Assembly (NCBI GenBank): GCA_905250885.1
Contig: CAJNOQ010002592.1
Coordinates: 1 to 23,554, forward strand
Source of the DNA: Didymodactylos carnosus
Taxonomy: Eukaryota > Rotifera > Eurotatoria > Philodinida > Philodinidae
Direction: 5' to 3'
DNA: 23,554 bases
The position numbers and the translations under genes were made by a program. Of this stretch, positions 10,081-19,800 are shown in pieces. Within the stretch, counting starts at the first letter, position 1. Each line of letters begins with the position of its first letter. The notes under the pieces were generated by a model, which saw only the letters and a list, made by a program, of their open reading frames with translations, was not told the origin of the DNA and ran no database searches.

Positions 10081-10556
10081 TCATATGAACGTCAAGAGGG
10101 CGTCAGCCATGCCAAGTTGTCGTAGAAAGAGGTCCCGGATTTCGGGATTAAAAGCGCTTTTAGGCTTTTGGGAAAACATTTTGACAGTTGAACGAAAACT
10201 GATGAGTATGAGGGTGAGGGTGAGGTGGTTTTTCGAGAAAATCAACGTCTATGTAAGGCATTTTTCGAAATCTCGAAACCATCTCCACCATATATTTAGA
10301 AAACGATAACTTATATAAGCTTTATTTGATAAGTATGCTGTCTTGTACAAAAAAAATTAAACAGGACAGAACAAGAAGAAAGAGCCGAACCCATTATCTT
10401 TTTGTTTTGTCGAGTTTACGTTGTACAGAAAGAAAGAACAAAAAAGGAAAAGAGGGAAAATCTGCATCTGAAAGCGAAGAAACGAACTATGAAGAAAAGC
10501 AGGTGCAGGAGAGAGTGACGGTATGTCTCAGAAGACAGAAATGAGATACGTAGTAC
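10081..10556. other. No secure gene; purine-rich segment
   Basis: The stretch 10330-10530 is strongly purine-rich on the + strand and contains a short Lys/Glu-rich open frame with no recognisable domain. A short GAGGGTGAGGGTGAGGTGG run lies at about 10209-10228. Nothing else can be supported. Confidence 0.3.
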
Positions 10557-11020
10557 TCAGAAACGTTGGGTACTTTTGATATATTCTACGATTATTTTAT
10601 GTAGCTGGGTAATTGTAAAGTCATTGATGTTTTCTAGTTTTTCTGATAGTAAAATGTGTTTAAGTGTGAAGGATCACCCAGGTGCTATATTATGCTGGTC
10701 ATTTTTGAACTTAGATCGCAAATGGCGATGGTGTGAGCATTCCAAGAGAAAGTGTTTGACTGTTTCTATTTTGCCACATGCGCAATACTGATTATTTGCT
10801 GACTGCCTACCATGCAAATCGAAATTCAATCGAGAGAATTCAACACGCATTTGATTAAAATGCATTTCATGCTTTCGGTCAATGTGCTTGAATCGTGGCC
10901 ATTTGTAATACGGATGCAGAAAATCACGTATCTTTGCGCGAAAGGGAGCCAGTTTAACAGTTTGATACAATTCAACAGGTGACTCATTCCACAATCACGG
11001 CAATTCAGCGTTCAGTAGTT
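10557..11020 (-). pseudogene. Non-LTR retrotransposon RT C-terminal remnant
   Basis: On the minus strand the frame carries the hallmarks of the region after the reverse transcriptase in jockey/CR1-like non-LTR elements: LWNESPVEL (the usual WN-x-LP segment), HFNQMRVEFSRLN, then CACGKIETVKHFLLECSHH, the Cys/His cluster of the form CxCG-x2-ET-x2-HFLL-x-C. The frame ends at TGA (10557-10559) after KSTQRF. Two in-frame stops, at 10671-10673 and just before LWN at about 10995-10997, show it is dead. The 5' part of this copy is not recognisable above about 11040. Confidence 0.75.
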
Positions 11021-12180
11021 CAGTAAAAAGTTCAGTTTTTTAGTATTATCCCCCTAAGACAAGAAAATATCATGCATGCTTCGAGTACAAACAGAACGAC
11101 AAAAACAAATACAACGTCGTCTTCAGTGACGCTAGTTTGATTAAGAGGATATCAACGCAATTGTTTCTCGTATTTACGTAGCAATGATGGAGAAGGATGA
11201 GGTCAGATCCATCGAAGAGTAGTTTGCATTTAATAACTGAAAACTATGTCGACAAAGCAGACTGGTCCTGCTGTGAATGGTCAGAAAAACCTCTTAACTA
11301 TTTTTCCCGACAATAAAAGTCAAATATTACATTTTGTCCTTTTCTCGTAGGCTTCTGTTGTGCAGATGGGCACCTTTACTAAATTTCATAATTGGGCTAC
11401 GTTTATAGGTTTGAGCTTCTTGATCCTGAAATAATAACCTGCTGTGAACCGTACGAAGTAGTTCTTCAAGTAAACTTTTTACTAATTGAAGAGATAAAAA
11501 AAAAAAACTTGCGAGATATTGGGCGAAAGGGTTTCTGTGTTCTGATATTCTCTTTTAATCGGCTATCCTACACGACAAAGAGCCATCTCCACAAATATTT
11601 CTCCAACACACAGAAATAAAACGTTTACGTAAGAATTTGCGAGTTTTTAAAAGTTGAAAACTGCGTTTATGAAAGTGCAACCTACAAGTATTGTTTTTCT
11701 GGTTTACGAGATCCACAAACCCTCTCCTTAACGCTTTCATGTTGCTTGTTTAAACCAGTTTACGAGAAATTTATGTGAAGGTGTTTTGCGTTTATTATTC
11801 AGATGTCAGACGAGAAAACCATCATTGGTTGCACATAATTTCATAAATACCTTCTTCGTTTCATAACACACGCTTTTTATTTCCGAAATAGTGATTGTCG
11901 TCTTAAACCTAGCACTTACATAGAGCCTGTGCGAGAGAAACGAGCCAAAATAAGCCTTCCACGTTGTATATGTGTGTTTTTTCTTATCTGTCAATCTTCA
12001 ATCAAATATCTAGGTAGATGCGGTTAATTCAAAGTTTGAGCACTTTTGTTTTTTGCATCAATATACATAGGTAGATTTCACGAATAACCTTTTTTATAAA
12101 TGGCACTAGTGCTTTTTTCTTACACGCTCCAGCTTCTAAATTTATCTTCTAAATTGAGAAAGCCCTTTAGGCTCATCATC
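11021..12180. other. No secure gene between the two RT remnants
   Basis: The distance and shared orientation would suit the missing middle of one RT, but I found no GVPQGS or YADD motif on the minus strand. Short open frames on both strands show no recognisable domain. This is either heavily decayed retrotransposon or unrelated insertions. Confidence 0.4.
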
Positions 12181-12800
12181 AAAAAAAGCCAAAAATTTTG
12201 CTTACTTTGTCAAACGACTTCGAAAAATCTAAAAACCATGCCAGTACAGGTTTATTCTCATTTAATCGTTTCGCAAAATAATCACCAATAGCGATAGGTA
12301 TGCACCGGTATTCATACCGAAATACCGATATCGAAAATACCGAACTTCGGTATATACCGATACCGAAAATACCGACTTTTTCCACTTGGAATTTTTGGGA
12401 TTTTTTCATTTGAAGTGAGATGTCTTAGCGTCCTGGACACCCAGAATGAGTCAGGGACGGAAAACAAGAGCTTTGTTTGCTTTCTAAAGCCAAAGTTTTT
12501 CTTTTCTTTCTGTCTGCACATGCTCAAAATACACAGCTGAGTGTTGTTTATACGTTCTGCTTGTCCAGGATGCTAAAATACCTCATTTCAAATGAAAAAA
12601 TCCAAAAAATTCCAAGTAAAAAAAAGTCGGTATTTTCGGTATCGGTATGTACCGAAGTTCGGTATTTTCGGTATTCGGTATACCGATACCGGTGCATACC
12701 TAAACAGCGATAAGCTGATTTACCGACGAGTCAGTAGGAAGAAATCCCGATTTATTCTCACATTTCAAAAACCCTAAAACGTGCCTATAGATAATTTTAC
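12181..12800 (-). pseudogene. Reverse transcriptase fragment (palm motif A region), interrupted by a MITE
   Basis: Minus-strand frame 12289-12190 reads through NKPVLAWFLDFSKSFDKVS, the motif A region of non-LTR RTs (hydrophobic-LDFSKAFD-x-V). On the other side of the palindromic element, 12800-12713 reads SGFLPTDSSVNQL, the block just before motif A (usually GF-x-P-x-x-ST). Removing 12297-12705 and one copy of the 7-bp repeat AGCGATA puts both parts in a single open frame. Downstream of motif A the frame meets several stops by about 12180. It is dead on both sides and probably predates the MITE. Confidence 0.8.
12297..12705. mobile_element. 409-bp CGGTAT-type palindromic MITE with 7-bp target duplication
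   Basis: Arms of about 140 bp (12297-12439 and 12562-12700) are reverse complements, beginning GGTATGCACCGGTAT and ending ATACCGGTGCATACC. The outer 80 bp of each arm is built from reiterated CGGTAT/ATACCG. AGCGATA flanks the element at 12290-12296 and 12706-12712. The right side has five extra bases (TAAAC) before the repeat. No transposase is encoded, so the element is non-autonomous; the superfamily is unknown. Confidence 0.88.
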
Positions 12801-12840
12801 GCTGCACAAAATATCAACAATACCTCAAACTAATTTCCTG

Positions 12841-13020
12841 TTCTTTCTACCCAGGTCATAGAATCTAGTCTGAGGATCCAGAAAGAACCGATGAAGCACT
12901 GCTGGATATGGCAAGATGTTCCAGGATCCGCCCGGGTCCTATGAAATTCAAGCTCGATCCCAGCAGGATTTGACAGGAACCCTGACGGATTTAGCTGGGT
13001 TAGGATCCAGAGGTAGGAAA
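12841..13020. repeat. GGATCC/GGGTCC motif block
   Basis: GGATCC occurs at 12873, 12924 and 13003, with variants such as CGGGTCC, GATCCC and GGAACC between. The block is visibly richer in G+C than its surroundings. A 69-codon minus-strand open frame across it has no recognisable domain. It resembles the other motif-reiterating blocks of this window. Confidence 0.35.
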
Positions 13021-13077
13021 TCGATGGATAACTCACCATCCGCTCTCAGAAAATGACAGGATTTTGCTAGCGTATCC

Positions 13078-13132
13078 TTCGAGTTTCAGACATCGGATGT
13101 CTGAAGTGTGAGCGATGACTCACATCCTCGAA
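13078..13132. repeat. Compact three-way-junction palindrome
   Basis: Outer stem TTCGAG (13078-13083) pairs with CTCGAA (13127-13132). Inside are two adjacent hairpins: TTCAGACATC/GATGTCTGAA (13085-13094 with 13096-13105) and TGTGAG/CTCACA (13107-13112 with 13119-13124, loop CGATGA). Confidence 0.5.
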
Positions 13133-13484
13133 AATTTGACTTTCGCATTTTTCATTTTCTGTATGTCGTATTTGAAGGGGCCAGGTCGTGAACCAAAACG
13201 GTGATTATATTCTGCACACAGAAAAAAAAGATAAAAAAGGAGGCCAATGTGGGACATTTCCCATTTATTAATTTGAATATACATTTATTTATATATGGGA
13301 TTTTTGCGCAGGAAATGAAACGACTTGTGTTTTCAAAAATATTTTTTTTCCACTTTTACGGTTTCTTCCTGCTTCTACGTTAAAACTAAACACGGTATGC
13401 AAATACTGTCGACAGACGACCGAACTTGTCTTTCAACACATAATCGATTGTCGCAGTTTCTTGAAATTCATTATAAGACAAACT
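13133..13484 (+). other. 5' flank of the secreted-protein gene
   Basis: No other gene is supported here. AT-rich runs such as TTTATTTATATATGGG near 13286-13300 are TATA-like but lie about 190 bp from the ATG. Short open frames are unremarkable. Confidence 0.3.
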
Positions 13485-13914
13485 ATGAATGCAAAAGCTA
13501 TTTCTGGTTTATCTTTACTGATGCTGTGCGTACGTGCTGTAATGGTAAATGGTCTAACATGGACGAGTACCTATACGCTTGATTCAACCTGTGGCCGAAC
13601 ATCTTGCTGTTGTTTGAACGGACAATTAACCGTAACACAAGCAGGTACTATTTAGCTTTATCGTTTGGTTCAGACGAATTTTTAACTTCTTTTCTGTTTT
13701 AGCTGGCTATTTAGGATTTAGTTCAGGTCTATCCGGTGTTTGTAGTGATAGTACAACGATTACTGCAGTAGCCTCAATACCTAGTGGTTACTCAGCCAAC
13801 GTAACAGTATTTGGTACATTGTTCTATTTAACACTGAGTTCAGATAGCAAAACAATCAATGCTATCAATTCAGCTAATTCGGCATGTAATGGTATTGAAT
13901 TATTCAAAAAATGA
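13485..13914 (+). CDS. Small secreted Cys-rich protein, two exons
   Basis: ATG at 13485 opens exon 1 (13485-13644); the intron 13645-13702 (58 bp, GTACTA...TTTTAG) is phase 1; exon 2 (13703-13914) ends at TGA. The product has 123 residues. The N-terminus (about 1-23) is a signal peptide with core SGLSLLMLCVRAVMV. The mature part begins TWTSTYTLDSTCGRTSCCCL, has six cysteines including a CCC triplet, is Gly/Ser/Thr-rich, and has two NxT/S-type sites. It is probably extracellular and disulfide-bonded. The family is not named; the W-x-x-x-Y...C-x-x-x-x-CCCLNG arrangement looks like a conserved motif. Both exons stay open and the splice phase agrees, so it looks intact. An in-frame upstream TTG is not a credible start. 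Confidence 0.75.
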
Positions 13915-15588
13915 ATAGTCGTCACAGTTTCTAACGATCTTTTGAATGTATGTTCTTTGGTGTTTGATCCTGTAATATCAGAAGAAGTGTTAACGCTATT
14001 CGAAGTGGATCCGAGAAGTTGTACGATCATACAAATTCGGTAGCAGCCTTGATGTTCGCAAGCATAGTGATTAAAGTGTTTAAACAGTGATCTATATCAC
14101 ATATTTAATCAAGTGTAGTTTGAACCAGAGAAGGAATCGGATGAAACTTATTGATCTCAACCCACCCCGCCCCGAACGTTTTGTGACCGCATCCGAATCT
14201 TTTTTCCTTGACGCGAATGAACCTTGAAAAAGATTTTTAAAAAAGAGGTGTAACTTTAGTTTTGTGGCAGAAACGCATGAGAAACTGAATATTTTTCCGG
14301 TGGCCCGAACGGGACCCGAAATATGTTTTTATTTCTCTCGAAGCTCATCCGTTTCCGCCTCTGGTGTGAACTATAGTAATCTGAAATTGTGACTTTTATA
14401 TTTCAATATTCATGTAATAAAGAAATAAAAGTAATTCTACTTTTAGTTACGAGAATAGGCGTATCGCGTTTGAAAGTTGCCCTACACTCTAAATACAAAC
14501 GTCTTGTACAAAACCTAAAAGGTTTTAGAAAAGTCTCCCGAACAGATACCCTTTATGGTGTGGTAAAATGCTGCTAAGAAAGGTATCGTACATGTCAGAC
14601 AGCTCCGCGAAAACCTTTTCTGATGACGGGTAATAAACCCTTAAAAAAGGTTTAGTAGAGGGTTTCTGACATCTGTAATTCCGCTGTCCTCTAATCTTCG
14701 ACTATTTCTGTATTCTGCTGTTATACAACATTTGATTCAGTCCTGATTCGTCCACATGTTAGTTGATTTTCCTAACAATTTCCGACACTTCAGTTTATAA
14801 TAATTTCTTGAGGCTTCTTCATTGAGATCACTTTTTTGATAAAATGTGTAAGATAAAATTAACATCAAAGAAATATCACGAGACGGGAAGCACAAAATGA
14901 GAGTAAAAAATAGTGATCTAAATTAAGGATGAGCAAGAATTTTTATATAGGAACTTCGTTTTCTTTTCTAATTCATTTGATTAATTCTTCAAAGACAATT
15001 AACCGCTATGTTTTAAAAGATTATTCTTTTATCAACCTGTCAAAAACACATATACGTTTTTTACAGTTTACTCTATTCTGATACTATTTAGACTTTCCTA
15101 TACGAGAAATTTTTTGTTTTTCTGTTTAAAGAATAAAATAAGAACAGAACAAATTTTATATTTGTTAGCCGACTCAGAAGATCGCTGTGGGTGCAATAAC
15201 AGTGACAACAAAAGAAATGACTGCATAACGACGACGACACGGATGATATATAACTACGAAAACAAATAATTAAATCTACTGACGAAGACGTGTGCAGTCA
15301 GTGTACAAAAAGAATGAATAGCCTAAATAGGATCTAAGAAAGAAACGAGGGTACATATATATATCAAGAAGAAAGAAATGACGATGTCAAATAGCGCATA
15401 AAGAGAACATACAACCAAAAAGAACGTCTTAGAGCAGAATGCTCTAACAATATTTTCATAAAATGTTCATCTTTTATATATTCAAGGAAGAGAGTGCTCA
15501 CCCTAACCTTATTTCGTATTGTACCAGCTTCGCGAATTTCAGTTACATTAATTAGAGAAGATCCGTTTCCATTTTTTATACTAGTTTA
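13915..15588. other. Intergenic region, no gene seen
   Basis: About 1.7 kb without recognisable coding sequence. A CTGATGA-CGGGT-AATAA-ACCC hairpin near 14618-14638 was checked and lacks the rest of a hammerhead core. Short runs (GACGACGACAC near 15230, TATATATAT near 15355) are simple sequence. Confidence 0.35.
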
Positions 15589-15918
15589 AAAATTTGATTA
15601 TAATTGCAGCTGTTTTAAACTTCATTTTATTTAGTTGATATTTCGACCTTTAACTGGTCATTTTCAAAACATTACAAAACTATGTGTACAAGAATTGAAA
15701 AACAAAACTTCTTTTCTTTTTTCCCTTACGTGATAACGCAGAACGAAAAAGAGAAATCAAAACATAACCTAGATCATTCTTTTTTTCTTGTATTTCTTGT
15801 TGTTCTTTCAATTCTTGTACACATAGTTTTGTAACGTTTTGAAAATGATCGGTTAAAGGTCGAAATATCAACTAAATAAAATGAAGTTTAAAACAGCTGC
15901 AATTATAATCAAAATTTT
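15589..15918. repeat. Foldback element with about 111-bp arms
   Basis: The left arm 15589-15699 (AATTTGATTATAATTGCAGC...) reappears inverted at 15807-15918, with few mismatches around a loop of about 107 bp. No gene lies in the loop; the open frames over it are palindrome artefacts. No clear target duplication was seen. Confidence 0.9.
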
Positions 15919-16688
15919 GATAAGTAAGTCGTTGCCCCCAAACGCTATACTACTATCCGCAAAATAAAAGACTCCACTGTAACTTGAATAACGTTTGATA
16001 GGAAGAAGATAGAAACCTGCGGTCTTCACCAATGGAAAGAGGAGACTTGGGGGCATCGAGACATGAAAAAAACGAAAAATATCAAAAACTTATAGTGGGT
16101 TTCTAGAAAACCGGGTTTTTGGAAAACCCCGGGAAAGTGTACATCACAGTATCAGGATTTTTATCCTTTTCAACTTTCTGATATATTTATAATTCTGATG
16201 ATGTCAGTTGATAGCCCACACCTTTTTCTATCGAATAAAACAAACCCGACATTTTTCTGACCTTCTGACGAGAAACTGGACTTGATGCACCGGAAGCCCT
16301 AAAATGAAGCCCTAAAGTTTTTGACCTACCTACCACACTTTTTTCTGCCTTAAGACGCTCAAACTAATGAAAAAGTAGCTTTTCGACTATGCTGAATATC
16401 ATGGTATCATTTTTAATGTTTGACCGATGATCACTAGTGTCATTACAAAAAAAGCAGTACTGAAATAGAGGCATTTATCACAGCAAATTTCGCAACAATA
16501 AATGAAAATTCATTAATGCACGTATTTTTTGTTTAATATAGTCTCTGTTATAGTGAAAGTTACTATAGGCCTCTTTTTCTTTTCTTTTCGGTTCGTTCTC
16601 TATGTTTTGAAAGTAATACACGTTTGGAATATAAAGCTGTATTTGACTTCCGATCAGTTATGATCGATTAATCCGGTAGCAGTCTCGG
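15919..16688. other. Upstream region of the transposase-like gene, no gene seen
   Basis: No coding sequence was recognised. A minus-strand open frame (16056-15868) overlaps the foldback arm and is not credible. Confidence 0.3.
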
Positions 16689-16694
16689 TATAAA
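16689..16694 (+). promoter_or_regulatory. TATA box candidate
   Basis: TATAAA in GGTATAAATTT lies about 50 bp upstream of the ATG at 16745, a plausible position for a core promoter with a short leader. Initiation would fall near 16720. Confidence 0.4.
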
Positions 16695-16744
16695 TTTCAG
16701 ATTTTGTTTTCATTTTCACACTTCTTTCAAATCAACTAACAATA

Positions 16745-17491
16745 ATGCCGAAAGGTGAAAACTTCGGATCGGATGTGAAACAGCTGATGTTTAGGGTGAT
16801 CAAGTTTGTTGAAAGCGAAAAGATCGGGGCAGTTATCCCATTATTCAATACAACTGATAGATTGGAAGCTATTCTTGGTATATCAAGAGCAGCTATATTT
16901 AGATTAAGAAATGAGATGTCTACTTCGACAACAAACAAGCAGCAAGCGAACGATGATAATAATAAAGAAGAACAAATTCAGTTAAGAAGTCGAGCAGCAT
17001 CAGAAACATCAACATTAAGAAAGAGTTCACATCGAAAACGGAAGTATTCATTGGATATTCCAAAGGCAAATTCTCCAAAAAAGAAAAGTCATAGTGGGCG
17101 AAAAGTTATTATGGTGAATGAGAAACAACAAGATCTTATTCGGTAGTTTATTTGTTGATGTTCAAATATTCTGATCTGTCTTTTTCATCCTAGATATCAT
17201 TTTCATTCGATGTTGGCAGAAAAGATGTACCCAACGTTAGAAAAATTACTTTCTCGTCGGCTCGAACATGATGATAAATTCTCGATTAAAAGCAGAACAA
17301 CCCTTCGAAGATGGATGAGAAAAATGGGTTTCGAATATAAGAAAACAGCAAAAATTTCCATTCCATTAGACTCGAGAGGTTCCATGGCTCTACGAGCCGA
17401 ATATTTTACTGATTATACAACAACTCAGTCGGTAAAATTCAGATCCAAAGAGGATCCATTCAATTACAAATTACACATACAAATTATATAA
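16745..17491 (+). CDS. N-terminal (DNA-binding) half of an IS630/Tc1-mariner-like transposase, 231 aa
   Basis: Exon 1 (16745-17142), intron 17143-17193 (51 bp), exon 2 (17194-17491, TAA). Residues about 20-60 contain a helix-turn-helix-like segment around AILGISRAAIFRLRNE. A basic linker with KRKY and SPKKKSHSGRK follows, a likely nuclear localisation and DNA-contact region. After the splice, PTLEKLL... and TTLRRWMRKMGFEYKK match the second DNA-binding subdomain of this transposase family, where 'T-L-x-R-x-L-x-x-x-G-F-x-x-K' is typical. The expected DDE/D catalytic domain is missing: after about residue 205 the frame enters AT-rich sequence and stops. A possible donor (TCG|GTAAAA at about 17430) has no recognisable next exon. 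Within this stretch no stop or frameshift is seen, so a free-standing DNA-binding protein is possible; a truncated relic is the simpler reading. Confidence 0.65.
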
Positions 17492-18950
17492 AAATACCAA
17501 AATCTATTTTTTATTAATCACTGACACATATACACAAAGTAGCAAAACAAAAATTAAATTGAACAATACTTGTTATGAATTATATAAATTAAGATTACTG
17601 TTTAACCATCTGTGACATGACTGCACAAGTTCTATCGATTTTCCAAAAAAACTGAAAAAATCCTCCTCTGAAGAAGGGGACAGTGGGTGCTACTTGTGAG
17701 GCAACTTTCAATCACAAAAAAGCTATAAACAGTATTGAAAACACTATTTTCTGACAGTACGCAGTCGAAAAACGAGCTGAACTTTTGAATTAGCGGCGCT
17801 TTATGAAAGATCGGATTTCCTGTACCATTTTTCTGTTTAGGTGGTGGTGCGCATGAGTTATGAGTTAATGTTGATGGAGGAATAATGGACGTATAAACGT
17901 ATTTTATCCTTTTTTTGTTTTACTTTTATTTTTTGTTTGTTATACCTTTTTTATACTTGTTGCGCTGGTTGTCTTAAATAAATGACTACTACGAAACATT
18001 GCTAAAGTTGCGATAGTTCGAACAGTTCCTAATGCTAACATAGTTCCTTATATGCCTATAGTCTTTAAACTAGGGATAGTTTCTCCAGCTCCTACTGTTC
18101 CTATAGTAAGCAGGAATCCTATAGTTTCAATGCATGAATTTCGAAATAAATGCAATTTACATAAAGGAGGGAGGCGGATAAGCCCATTTTCCATCCCTTA
18201 ATATATTTGAAAAAGAATTACATATTCGGAATCAGCGTCAAATTCTGCACCGAATGACATATGTGATTCACTCTAAACTCGACTTTCATTTTTTTCCAAA
18301 AATTTTCGTCTCTATGACCGATCCCTTTGAACTTCGAACAACGTTTTTTCTCAAACTTCAATGAACGATACATAATTCGATGCAGAATTTCATGCTCCTT
18401 GCGAACATCAGATCGAAAGTTGCAAAAAGTCGTTTCTTGACCGAAAAAGTTGAGTTTACCAGAAGATGGCGTTCGCGACCTAGTTGAATATATACGGTTT
18501 TAGTGCCTCACGATGATATTCGATAATATTCAAAATTAGCTAGATATGCTCAAAAGCGTATCAGCTTTTCTAGCATCATATTCAAAATGTTCCAAATGTC
18601 GATTTTTATTGTAGTAATCGCTTTTATGTATATGTATTTATGAGTTCTTGGAGCGGTACACCGACGCTTCTGCGTGCGACGTTTCTGCGAATGAAATTCC
18701 TTTCACAGCACTCTCACGCAGCTTACTGCCACCACATTTCAAATAACGGAAGAGTCGTTTGGGTGAAAAGTCGATTCGCGGAAGAGTCGGTTCGCACACA
18801 TGCTCGACTCAGAATTTAGAATAGCAGAGTTTTTTTGGTTAATGTGTGACTTTTGCACCTGGTTCCTACGTTATTTCCAGGGTTCTCGCGTTTTTGCTTA
18901 ACGGATAAGGGAAGTTGGAAGAGCCGAAGGTTTTATTCGGATATTACCTG
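17492..18950. other. Intergenic region with motif block and decayed inverted repeat
   Basis: No gene was recognised, and no catalytic transposase exon follows the preceding gene. At 17995-18130 variants of CTATAGT and AGTTCC recur in both orientations. At about 18236-18290 and 18340-18396 AAATTCTGCA-C/T-CGAAT appears inverted, the trace of an old foldback. Two copies of GGAAGAGTCG with similar flanks lie at about 18749 and 18781. Confidence 0.4.
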
Positions 18951-19800
18951 TTGGATAAGAAAGAAAAGGAACTTTGATCATCTACTTTTTTGTGGTTGAA
19001 AGCAAAGAAAGGAAGGTCGATGCGTGCAGTAGCTAAAACCACTGGTGGTGGATGAAGGAGCAGACACACCAAGGTCTATTCTGACAATATGGATGAAGGA
19101 AAATCTTTTAGTAGTCTTGTTTGTGTAAACTGACGGAAGTAAGAGAAAAGGATAAAGGATGGAATGGTCAGAAGAGGCAAACTCAAGGTCATTTTGCAAT
19201 AGTTTTGAATTTTTTTTCTCTCCCGATTGGATCATATACATTAAGTGATGGCAAAGTTGATGGACAAAGTCGAGACTGTGCAATCAATTCAATATTGTAC
19301 TGTTCTTCTTTCGGTTTCAGTTCGGTCACGTACTCCATGACAAATTGTTCAATCGATTCGTGACAACTTCTCATTGCCATTGCTACTACTTTCTCCTAGA
19401 TTTCAAGGAAAATTCGTAGTTCGTACTTTTCGCTTCAAAATCTTTGAGCATTTCATTATTTTATTTTCCATATTTTCAAATCGTTGTAACAAAGAATTCA
19501 GCACGACGGTATTCAACGGCATTCGACAAATGATCGAGTTCGGTAATCGCAGAGAAGAACGTATATATCCGATTTCGACAAAGACCAGACGATACAAGGA
19601 ATCGTTTGCCAGGGTCGCCAGATGTGATGGATTTGATAGAGGAAGTGTCCGTGAGATGGTGACACACGCTTTATTTGGCTTCTTCACACTACAAATCGTT
19701 CCACTCACATACAGAACATACACTTATGTAGGAGATAGAGAGAACAGCGGTCAAGCATAACGGTCAGAGCCATGGAAGCGGAATGGTGATAAAGGAATGC
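18951..19800. other. Ambiguous region with overlapping open frames on both strands
   Basis: Several frames of 60-128 codons overlap on both strands and none shows a firm domain. The minus-strand frame 19380-19189 contains CHESIEQFVMEYVTELK, faintly like the ESIEQFV segment of retrotransposon gag proteins. Frames upstream on that strand are broken. No call can be made. Confidence 0.25.

Noticed and set aside
10209-10228. Telomere-like G-rich repeat
   Set aside because: Only about three irregular units, and no other telomeric tracts in the window.
12179-12777. Open frames rich in YRYIPKFGIF-type repeats
   Set aside because: They are translations of the CGGTAT repeats of the MITE. Only the RT part outside the element is meaningful.
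14618-14638. Hammerhead ribozyme core (CTGATGA with hairpin)
   Set aside because: The required GAAA and flanking helices do not follow the hairpin.
19374-19760. 128-codon plus-strand open frame and overlapping minus-strand frames
   Set aside because: Mutually overlapping on three frames with no domain, signal peptide or splice logic; listed only as an ambiguous region.
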